A stretch of 64,000 nt of DNA from an uncultured Sphingobacteriales bacterium (lineage in GTDB: Bacteria > Bacteroidota > Bacteroidia > Chitinophagales > Chitinophagaceae). A program made the translations under genes and the position numbers. Each line of letters opens with the position of its first letter. Within the stretch, counting starts at the first letter, position 1. The stretch lies in assembly GCA_937991535.1 (NCBI GenBank), contig CALKHN010000047.1:1-64000 (forward strand). The letters run 5' to 3'. Shown one piece after another: positions 52,699-59,618 of the stretch. The notes below the pieces were generated by a model. That model was given only the letters and a program-made list of their open reading frames with translations. It was not told the origin of the DNA and ran no database searches.

Positions 52699-52706
52699 TA
52701 CATTTG
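52699..52706 (+). promoter_or_regulatory. Possible internal -7 box for rnc
   Basis: TACATTTG matches TAnnTTTG just after the fabF stop. It overlaps the TTG at 52704 that would otherwise be read as the rnc start, which is one reason to prefer the GTG start at 52743. No clear -33 element was found. A small AACTCT-TAA-AGAGTT hairpin (52680-52694) lies just before it. Confidence 0.4.
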
Positions 52707-52742
52707 TGGTATATAACTCCTAAATTCATCCATTTGGTATTA

Positions 52743-53468
52743 GTGCGGTATTTTATTCAATATCTTGGAATAGACAAAACCAACCGGTCCTTTTATAAAC
52801 AATTGTGCAATGTGCTGGGTTTTGCTCCTGGCGCGCTTTCCCTTTATAAAACAGCTTTAAGCCATCGTTCTGTAAAAGAAAGTGCAGACGAAAACAATGA
52901 GCGCCTCGAATACCTGGGTGATGCCATTCTCAGCGGCATTGTGGCCGATTATCTTTTTAGAAGATATCCCTATAAAGGAGAGGGCTTCTTAACGGAAATG
53001 CGCAGTAAAATGGTAAATCGCCAAACGCTAAATGAGATTGCCGTAAAAATGGGACTAAAAAAAATTACTATTTATAACAAAAGCGACGGGTCTTTAAAAG
53101 TGAGCCAGATTTTTGGCAACACCCTGGAGGCATTGGTTGGAGCTATTTATACAGATAAGGGATTTAATCAAACCAAACAATGGGTGTTAAAGCGCATCAT
53201 TATTCCTCATATGTTTATTGAAGATCTGGAAACCTTAGAGATCAATCATAAAAATAAATTGTACGGATGGGCCAATAAGAACGGCAAAAACCTGGAGTTT
53301 GAAACCTTAGAAGAACGTTTTGAAAATGGCAGGCGATTGTTTACGGTTGGCGCTGTAGTAGATGGTGAACTGATTGCGGAAGGGAAAGCATATAATAAAA
53401 AGGATGCGAGCCAGGTAGCTTCGCAGATTGCCGTAGATAAATTAGGCCTGGGGAAAATCGAGGAATAG
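52743..53468 (+). CDS. rnc: Ribonuclease III
   Basis: Cleaves double-stranded RNA in rRNA and mRNA maturation. The open frame extends to a TTG at 52704, but a GTG at 52743 (reading VRYFIQYLGIDKTNRSFYKQ, with Met initiating) better fits the start of related proteins; 241 residues result. Signature NERLEYLGDAIL at about 55 with catalytic Glu/Asp residues, GNTLEALVGAIYTDKGFNQT for the second acidic pair, and a dsRNA-binding domain at the C-terminus (GKAYNKKDASQVASQIAVDK). Third gene after acpP and fabF. Confidence 0.93.
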   Translation: MRYFIQYLGIDKTNRSFYKQLCNVLGFAPGALSLYKTALSHRSVKESADENNERLEYLGDAILSGIVADYLFRRYPYKGEGFLTEMRSKMVNRQTLNEIAVKMGLKKITIYNKSDGSLKVSQIFGNTLEALVGAIYTDKGFNQTKQWVLKRIIIPHMFIEDLETLEINHKNKLYGWANKNGKNLEFETLEERFENGRRLFTVGAVVDGELIAEGKAYNKKDASQVASQIAVDKLGLGKIEE

Positions 53469-53701
53469 TCCAAACCCGGCGCCGTATACCTCATCCCGTA
53501 TTCTTCTCAAAAAATATTATTCCCGGATCAGTTTAATTCGATCTCACAAAAAATAGCAGCCATTTGGTTCGAAAGATTGGCGGCATTACAATATTTTTTA
53601 TATAAACTTTAATTGCAGGTATAAAAAAACGATATCCTTCTCTACATAACGTACTTTGTATTTAAATCTCAAATTATAAATCTCAAATTATAAATCAACT
53701 T
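53469..53701. other. Spacer between rnc and the isomerase-like gene
   Basis: No gene was found. The right end contains ATAAATCTCAAATTATAAAT, a near-tandem short-word sequence. ACGTACTTTGTATTTA at about 53648-53663 could hold an imperfect -7 box for the next gene. Nothing is seen in the left part. Confidence 0.4.
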
Positions 53702-54583
53702 ATGCCCCGGTTAGCAGCGTTTCCCAAAGCTTTTATGCAGGCACTTTGTAAAGATGGAACGATGACCGTTTCCGAATGGATATCGCTTGCCGCTAAATTG
53801 GATATTGACGGACTGGAATGGTATGCGGGCTTCCTGGAAATGGAGGATCAAAAAAACTGGCCGCGTTTCAAAAAGGAAGTGGAAGATCACGGAAAAGTAA
53901 TTCCGATGATGTGCTGTTCCCCCGATTTTACCCATCCCGATGCTAAGTTCCGCGAAAAGGAGATCATCAAACAAAAAAGCTGGATTGATATGACCCATGC
54001 CCTGGGCGGATCGTATTGCAGGGTATTATCTGGTCAGCGCCGGCCCAAACTATCTGTTGAAGAAGGCGTTAAGCTCGCTGCAGATTGCATATATGAATGT
54101 TTGCCTTATGCACAGGAACGTGGTATTACACTTATCCTCGAAAATCATTACAAAGACGATTTTTGGGAGTACCCCGAATTTGCACAAAAAATGGATGTAT
54201 TCTGTAAGCTGGTAGATAGCATTGATCATCCCAATTTTGGTGTTAATTACGACCCCAGCAATACCTACCTGGCGGGTGAGGATCCATTGGAGTTGCTGTA
54301 CAAAGTATCAAACAGGGTAGTAACCATGCATGCCAGCGACCGCTATTTGAAAGAAGGCACTATTGAAGACCTGCGCAGGGAAGAAGGTGGCGCTGCAGGG
54401 TATGCTAAAAGATTAAGTCATGGCGAAATAGGTAAGGGGCTCAACGATTATGATGCCATTTTTACGGAATTGAAAAGAGTGGGTTTTGATAGCTGGATAA
54501 GCATTGAAGACGGCGTGGATGGTATGGAACAGTTGGAAAGAAGCGTGGCTTTTTTAAGAAAAAAGATCAGCCAGTACTGGTAA
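53702..54583 (+). CDS. Sugar phosphate isomerase/epimerase-like TIM-barrel protein
   Basis: 293 residues without a signal peptide. AP-endonuclease-2/xylose-isomerase-like fold: LDIDGLEWYAGFLEMEDQKN, GITLILENHYKDDFWEYPEF (metal Glu), NFGVNYDPSNTYLAGEDPLE, RVVTMHASDRY (metal His) and a C-terminal SWISIEDGVDGMEQLERSVA (metal Glu). The metal-site residues are present. Substrate cannot be told; many such genes act on keto sugars or inositols. It is a single gene. Confidence 0.85.
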   Translation: MPRLAAFPKAFMQALCKDGTMTVSEWISLAAKLDIDGLEWYAGFLEMEDQKNWPRFKKEVEDHGKVIPMMCCSPDFTHPDAKFREKEIIKQKSWIDMTHALGGSYCRVLSGQRRPKLSVEEGVKLAADCIYECLPYAQERGITLILENHYKDDFWEYPEFAQKMDVFCKLVDSIDHPNFGVNYDPSNTYLAGEDPLELLYKVSNRVVTMHASDRYLKEGTIEDLRREEGGAAGYAKRLSHGEIGKGLNDYDAIFTELKRVGFDSWISIEDGVDGMEQLERSVAFLRKKISQYW

Positions 54584-54916
54584 GTGAGTTACAGGTTGCA
54601 GGTTACAGGTTCAGGTAGTTGGCGCGGTGGGTTTGCCACTAAAAAGCGTCAGATCGCATGCTATGTGTAGTTTACTATTTTGGGTTTACCATTGGGATTT
54701 TGCTTCGGATTTCGAATTTTAAGTATTCGGATTTAAAATTTGTTTGTTTCTTGCTATTTGTTTTTTGGTGCTTCTTTCGGATTTCGGACTGTAAACTTCG
54801 GACTTTCCACCCTATGCCGTTCATCCCTTGAGAATCTCCCTTCTCATATTTATATTTTAACCGGCTTTTCGTTTACTTTAGTATTGCAAAGTTCTTCCCC
54901 GGCTAAATAAGTAAGA
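54584..54916. other. Spacer with word repeats and a dispersed repeat
   Basis: 333 bases without a credible gene. From left: GAGTTACAGGTTGCAGGTTA words, then copy 5 of the GGTACCCGA family (54621-54662), then CGGATTTCGAATTTTAAGTA and similar CGGATT words to about 54810. The promoter of the response regulator gene is probably in the final 60 bases (TTTACTTTAGTATTGCAAAG), but no box is convincing. Confidence 0.55.
54621..54662 (+). repeat. Dispersed repeat, GGTACCCGA-AAGGAGGG family, diverged copy
   Basis: GGCGCGGTGGGTTTGCCACT then AAAAAGCGTCAGATCGCATG. The left GCGCGGT and the right AGCGTCAGA-CGCATG match the inverted copy at 5890-5929; the core is diverged. Confidence 0.45.
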
Positions 54917-56275
54917 ATGAATTTAAAAAATGCTTCTATACTGGTTATTGACGACGACCAGGATGTGCTTACGGCTGTTCGGCTGTTGTTAAAAACAGAA
55001 GCTGCATCTGTTGTTACAGAGAAAAATCCCGAAAATTTGCGCTGGCTTTTGTCAAAACAAAGCTTCGACCTGGTTATGCTGGATATGAACTTCAACAGTT
55101 CTATCAACACAGGCAATGAGGGACTGTTTTGGTTGCGCAAAATAAAAGAACTGGGTTCGGATGCTGCCGTAATTATGATCACAGCCTATGGCGATATTGA
55201 TCTGGCAGTTCGGTCTTTAAAGGAGGGCGCTGCCGATTTTATGGTAAAGCCCTGGCACAATGAAAGGCTGATTACAGCCATAAAAGAAACCCTGAAACAA
55301 AAGGGCAATGCACAATTAAAACCCGCTGACAATCCTTCCGATTCCATTATTGGCTCCGAACTATTGGGCAACTCAGAGCCTATGCGCGATATCTTTTATA
55401 AGATCAGTAAAATTGCCCCAACCGATGCCAATATTTTAATACTGGGAGAAAATGGAACCGGTAAAGATCTGATCGCAAGGGCTATTCATCAGCAATCGTT
55501 GCGGGCCGACAAGGCATATATAAAAGTGGATGTTGGCGCGTTAACCGAATCGTTGTTTGAAAGCGAATTGTTCGGGCATAAAAAAGGCGCTTTCACAGAT
55601 GCAAAGGAAGACCGGCCGGGCAGGTTTGAATCCGCCAACGGCGGCACATTGTTTTTGGATGAAATTGGTAACATCTCCCTTCACCAGCAAGCCAAATTGT
55701 TATCGGTTTTGCAAAACCGGCAGGTAACCCGCCTGGGCGCCAATCAACCAACACCTGTAGATATAAGGCTTATTTGCGCCACCAATTTACCGCTTAGTGA
55801 ACTGGCCAATGAAAACAAGTTCAGGAAAGACCTGGTATACCGCATCAATACCGTTGAAATAACCGTTCCGCCGCTTCGTAAACGGCAGGAAGACATTATA
55901 CTGCTGGCCAAACATTTTGTGCAGTTGTATGCGTCCAAATATTTAAAGCCCTCCCTGGTTTTGGATGCGTCGGCTACAGAAAAATTAAGACAATATCATT
56001 ACCCGGGCAATGTGCGTGAGTTGCAATACACAATTGAACGCGCTGTAATCATGTCCGATGGCGAAAGCCTGGAAGCTGCTGACCTTTTATTTTCACCAAT
56101 GGAGTCTGGTTCTGCCGGTTCGGAAGAGAACAACGAACTGAATCTCAGCGCCATTGAAAAAAATGCTATTCTCAGGGTTATTGAAAAACACAACGGCAAT
56201 ATTACCAAAGCGGCAAAGGAACTGGGTTTAACCCGAACAGCGCTGTACCGGCGGCTGAGCAAGTATGATATTTAG
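54917..56275 (+). CDS. Sigma-54-dependent response regulator (NtrC family)
   Basis: 452 residues in the standard layout: receiver domain (LVIDDDQDVLTAVRLLLKTE; phospho-accepting Asp56 in LVMLDMNFNSS), AAA+ ATPase (ILILGENGTGKDLIARAIHQ; sigma-54 contact GAFTDAKEDRPGRFESANGG), and a Fis-type HTH (NITKAAKELGLTRTALYRRL). It activates sigma-54 promoters in response to a sensor. The sensor kinase gene follows 130 bases downstream on the same strand, a typical two-component pair. Confidence 0.94.
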   Translation: MNLKNASILVIDDDQDVLTAVRLLLKTEAASVVTEKNPENLRWLLSKQSFDLVMLDMNFNSSINTGNEGLFWLRKIKELGSDAAVIMITAYGDIDLAVRSLKEGAADFMVKPWHNERLITAIKETLKQKGNAQLKPADNPSDSIIGSELLGNSEPMRDIFYKISKIAPTDANILILGENGTGKDLIARAIHQQSLRADKAYIKVDVGALTESLFESELFGHKKGAFTDAKEDRPGRFESANGGTLFLDEIGNISLHQQAKLLSVLQNRQVTRLGANQPTPVDIRLICATNLPLSELANENKFRKDLVYRINTVEITVPPLRKRQEDIILLAKHFVQLYASKYLKPSLVLDASATEKLRQYHYPGNVRELQYTIERAVIMSDGESLEAADLLFSPMESGSAGSEENNELNLSAIEKNAILRVIEKHNGNITKAAKELGLTRTALYRRLSKYDI

Positions 56276-56405
56276 AAGAGGAAGGAGGGTGAGAGGTGAA
56301 AAGTGAGAAGTGAGAAGTAGAAGGGGAGAGGTGATGCCAAAGTCTATCGTTAGTAATTTTGTCTGATAACCCATAGCTGATGGCTCATGGCTGAAACCTG
56401 TAACC
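56276..56405. other. Spacer between response regulator and sensor kinase genes
   Basis: Contains GTGAGAGGTGAAAAGTGAGA and further AGAAGTGAGAAGTAGAAGGG words, then CATAGCTGATGGCTCATGGC. These are the same kind of word repeats as in other gaps. No promoter box was assigned. Confidence 0.45.
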
Positions 56406-57752
56406 ATGTTTAAAAAATACGAATGGCGGATAATGGTAAGAGTGGCATTGTTGTTTATAACATTGTGCATTACTGCGTATCTTTTAATGAAAGGACCTGG
56501 GAGCTATGTGTACCTGGCGCTTGTTGTTCCCGTGGTGATATTTGAACTGGTGGATTTTTACCGCTTTCATAAAAAAGCGCATGACGAAGTATCGCAGTTC
56601 GTTGAATCGGTGCATTACCGCGATTTTTCCAGGCATTTTGATGTAAAGCATGCTCCGCTTGAATTACAGCCATTGCGCAGGGGTTTTAACGATATCAATA
56701 CTACGTTTAAAGTAATCAGTAAAGAAAGGGAAACACAATACCAGTACCTGCAAAAAATATTAGAACTGGTAGATACGGGCATACTGTCTTACGATCACCA
56801 GACGGGCGACACCGGATGGATGAACGAATCGCTGAAAAAAATGCTCGGTATTCCTTATCTCAAAACCATTCATTCATTAGAGAAAAGAGATCAGTTGCTG
56901 TACAATGAAATCATTTCACTGCGCCCGGGCGAAGGCAAAGTGGTACAGCTTACCAAAGACAGGAATATTTTTAAAGTATTGCTTTCTGCAACTGCTTTTC
57001 AAACAGACGGCAAAATATATAAGCTCATCGCTTTTCAAAATGTAGATGAGGCATTGGATGAAAACGAGGCAAAAGCCTGGCAAAAGCTGCTTAGCGTAAT
57101 GACGCATGAGATCATGAATTCCGTGGCGCCCATATCTTCGCTCGCCGATACGCTCAAAAACCGCTTACAGCTTGCTTCCCGGCATATTGAAGATGAGGAA
57201 GGAACAGTAGAAGATCTTGAACTGGGTATCATTACTATTAAAAGAAGAAGTGAAGGCCTGTTAAAATTTGCGGAAACCTACCGCAACCTCAATAAGATCA
57301 CCACGCTCAATCTTGCTAAAATATATGTGCGCGACCTTTTTGAAAACCTGTTCCGGTTAATGCAGCCCAGCCTGCAGCAAAAAAATATTGATATGGATGT
57401 GATATTGAAAGACCCCGAACTGGTAATTGAAGCCGATGTAAACCTGATGGAGCAGGTAATGATCAACCTGCTGGTAAATGCCATGGAAGCGGTAAAAGAC
57501 CAGGGGCAACCGCATATTGTTTTGAGTGCTTATAAAGCAGCCAATCAAAAAGTAACAATTAAAATTGCCGATAATGGCAGCGGAATACCGGCTGATGTAT
57601 TAGACAAAATATTTATTCCTTTTTTCAGCACTAAAAAAAGTGGCAGTGGTATTGGGCTAAGTTTATGCAAACAAATTATGATGCTGCACAAAGGCAACGT
57701 GCAGGTACAAAGCACCGAAGGAGAAGGAACCGCTTTTTTATTGATCTTTTAA
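56406..57752 (+). CDS. NtrY-like sensor histidine kinase
   Basis: 448 residues, partner of the NtrC-type regulator. Two membrane segments in the first 45 residues (VALLFITLCITAYLLMKGPG, YVYLALVVPVVIFELVDFYR), then a linker and PAS-like region. The dimerisation helix carries the phosphorylated His in LSVMTHEIMNSVAPISSLAD (about 233). A HATPase domain follows with NLLVNAMEAVKDQ, IADNGSGIPADVL, and GSGIGLSLCKQIMMLHKGNV. Its last codons overlap the stop of the convergent esterase gene by 15 bases. Confidence 0.93.
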   Translation: MFKKYEWRIMVRVALLFITLCITAYLLMKGPGSYVYLALVVPVVIFELVDFYRFHKKAHDEVSQFVESVHYRDFSRHFDVKHAPLELQPLRRGFNDINTTFKVISKERETQYQYLQKILELVDTGILSYDHQTGDTGWMNESLKKMLGIPYLKTIHSLEKRDQLLYNEIISLRPGEGKVVQLTKDRNIFKVLLSATAFQTDGKIYKLIAFQNVDEALDENEAKAWQKLLSVMTHEIMNSVAPISSLADTLKNRLQLASRHIEDEEGTVEDLELGIITIKRRSEGLLKFAETYRNLNKITTLNLAKIYVRDLFENLFRLMQPSLQQKNIDMDVILKDPELVIEADVNLMEQVMINLLVNAMEAVKDQGQPHIVLSAYKAANQKVTIKIADNGSGIPADVLDKIFIPFFSTKKSGSGIGLSLCKQIMMLHKGNVQVQSTEGEGTAFLLIF

Positions 57753-58670
57753 CCAGCCGTTCTTATCCAACCAGTTTTTGCATCTTTCCATCCAATCATC
57801 TTTGGTAGTGGTATTGTGCATACCAAAGCCATGCCCGCCATTTTGATAGATATGCAGTTCGGCCGGAATTTTGTTTTTGAGCAGCGCCTGGTAAAAAACA
57901 ATGCTGTTGTTGGGGCTCACGCCGCCATCATCGGAAGCATGTACTAAAAAAGTGGGGGGCGTTTTAGCCGTAACCTGTTTTTCATTGGAGTACAGGTTGA
58001 GTTGCTCCGCAGAGGCATTTGCCCCCAGCAGGTTTTTAAATGATCCGCTGTGTGTGATGGCGATATCGGCGCTGATAACCGGGTATATAAGGATCATAAA
58101 ATCCGGTCGCACACTTATGTTTCCGGGGTTATCAACCAGTGAACGTTCAAAATGGGTTCCGGCGGTAGACGCCAGGTGCCCGCCGGCCGAAAAACCCATG
58201 ATGCCAATCCTTGCCGGATCAATATTCCATTTTTTGGCATTAGTCCTTACCGTTAGTATAGCCTGCTGGGCATCCTGCAGGGGAGCGATAGAAGGATCCT
58301 TTTGGTTCTTGTTATCGGGTATACGGTATTTTAATACAAATGCCGCTACGCCCATTTCATTGAATTTTTCGGCTACTTTAAAACCCTCATGATCAATGGC
58401 TACTATGCTATAGCCACCGCCGGGACAAATGATAACAGCAGTACCGTTGGCTTTATCTGCGGGAGGCAGATAAGCCGTTAGCGAAGGGATTTTTATTTTG
58501 CTAACGCGAAGAATCCCACCTTCGGATTCCGATTTTTCTTCATTGGGTCCGGGTAAATTACCCAGTACTTTATTTTCAGGGTATAAAGGCATTTCCATGG
58601 GTTTGTTTTGAGTATAACTGTTTGGGGTAAGCGCAAGTATCAGGAAGGTCAATGCAAGAAACCGTTTCAT
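57738..58670 (-). CDS. Secreted alpha/beta hydrolase (acetylxylan esterase-like)
   Basis: 310 residues. Signal peptide (FLALTFLILALTPNSYTQ). Oxyanion-hole stretch AVIICPGGGYSIVAIDHEGF, nucleophile motif IGIMGFSAGGHLASTAGTHF, Asp in TFLVHASDDGGVSPNNSIVF and His in IYQNGGHGFGMHNTTTKDDW. This set matches BD-FAE-type and related carbohydrate esterases. It probably removes acetyl or feruloyl groups from polysaccharide in the periplasm or outside; no polysaccharide-use locus is adjacent. Stops in a 15-base overlap with the convergent kinase gene. Confidence 0.87.
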   Translation of the reverse strand: MKRFLALTFLILALTPNSYTQNKPMEMPLYPENKVLGNLPGPNEEKSESEGGILRVSKIKIPSLTAYLPPADKANGTAVIICPGGGYSIVAIDHEGFKVAEKFNEMGVAAFVLKYRIPDNKNQKDPSIAPLQDAQQAILTVRTNAKKWNIDPARIGIMGFSAGGHLASTAGTHFERSLVDNPGNISVRPDFMILIYPVISADIAITHSGSFKNLLGANASAEQLNLYSNEKQVTAKTPPTFLVHASDDGGVSPNNSIVFYQALLKNKIPAELHIYQNGGHGFGMHNTTTKDDWMERCKNWLDKNGWLKDQ

Positions 58671-59067
58671 GCCATTTTGTTTTTTGAAAGGTAGTATAAA
58701 TCGGCGAAACCGACACAGGGATAGGGTTTGAAGTTTATGGTTTGAAAGTTTGTAGTTTGGGATGTTGCAGGTCTCAGGTCACAAGGTGCAGGGTTCACGT
58801 CTCACTTCTCCTGCTTCACGTTAATTCTCCGTTTCGGCTATTTACCCACTCCTCTCACCATCATTTCCCAGGGCAATCCCACATTACTCTATTTCATAAA
58901 TATATAATGTTGATTGATGGTCTTCGGGGTATAAAATAAAGCTCAGGTTTTGGTCCCGGAGTGGCAATACGTGGAATTGCTTATGACTAAGATCATATCT
59001 ATTTGTTTTAAAATATTACCTTTAAGTCAGAACTTGTATAGACATTGAGGAAATAATAAACATTTTT
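58671..59067. other. Spacer with word repeats
   Basis: 397 bases with no credible gene. At 58728-58765 TTTGAAGTTTATGGTTTGAA and TTGTAGTTTGGGATG; at 58766-58815 GCAGGTCTCAGGTCACAAGG and similar words. The promoter of the next lipoprotein gene likely lies in 58980-59060 (GTTTTAAAATATTACCTTTA), but I assign no boxes. Confidence 0.5.
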
Positions 59068-59598
59068 ATGAAAAGTTATGTTGCTGCCTTCCTTTTACTC
59101 CTGAGCCTTACTCCCGCCTGTAAAAAAGACAGACTTACCGAAGAAACGCAAAAAGGCGCCAACACATTTTCCTGCCTAATTGATGGAGAAATTTATAAAC
59201 CTTGTTCTGAACCCCGGATCCTCGGTGATCCTGGTATTCCTTCTCTTGACGGAGGCATAAGTGTTTCAGGTAATGGGATGATGGCAACGGTAAGTGCGAC
59301 CTGTCGTAAATCCCGTGAAGGGAATAAGGATGTTTACCTCGAAATAGGTAACCTTACCGGTGCAGGTACTTATTTGCTTTCTGACCTGTCTAACAGATTA
59401 CAGTACACTGTTCGCGAAAACAATACAACAAGGGTATATTCTTCGCTAAATACAAAATCAGGGCGGGTAATTATCACCAAAGACGACAGGGCAAGCAAAA
59501 TTTTATCCGGCACATTTGAGTTTGAAGGAGTGGATAATAATGATCCCGGGAAAATTGTCAAAATTACCTCCGGCCGCTTTGATATCAAATACCAGTAA
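59068..59598 (+). CDS. Putative lipoprotein, hypothetical
   Basis: 176 residues. The N-terminus SYVAAFLLLLSLTPACKKDR has a lipobox-type Cys at about 18. The mature protein is beta-rich and starts with TFSCLIDGEIYKPCSEPRIL, a feature of DUF6252-like Bacteroidota lipoproteins (from memory). Others of its residues (MMATVSATCRKSREGNKDVY, AGTYLLSDLSNRLQYTVREN) are not informative. It is followed after 20 bases by the interrupted lipase-like gene. Confidence 0.75.
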   Translation: MKSYVAAFLLLLSLTPACKKDRLTEETQKGANTFSCLIDGEIYKPCSEPRILGDPGIPSLDGGISVSGNGMMATVSATCRKSREGNKDVYLEIGNLTGAGTYLLSDLSNRLQYTVRENNTTRVYSSLNTKSGRVIITKDDRASKILSGTFEFEGVDNNDPGKIVKITSGRFDIKYQ

Positions 59599-59618
59599 CA
59601 TAACCAAAATTAACACTT

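Noticed and set aside
58742..58939. 65-residue plus-strand frame in the gap before the lipoprotein gene
   Set aside because: Made of the word-repeat sequence; Cys/His/Leu-rich and not protein-like.
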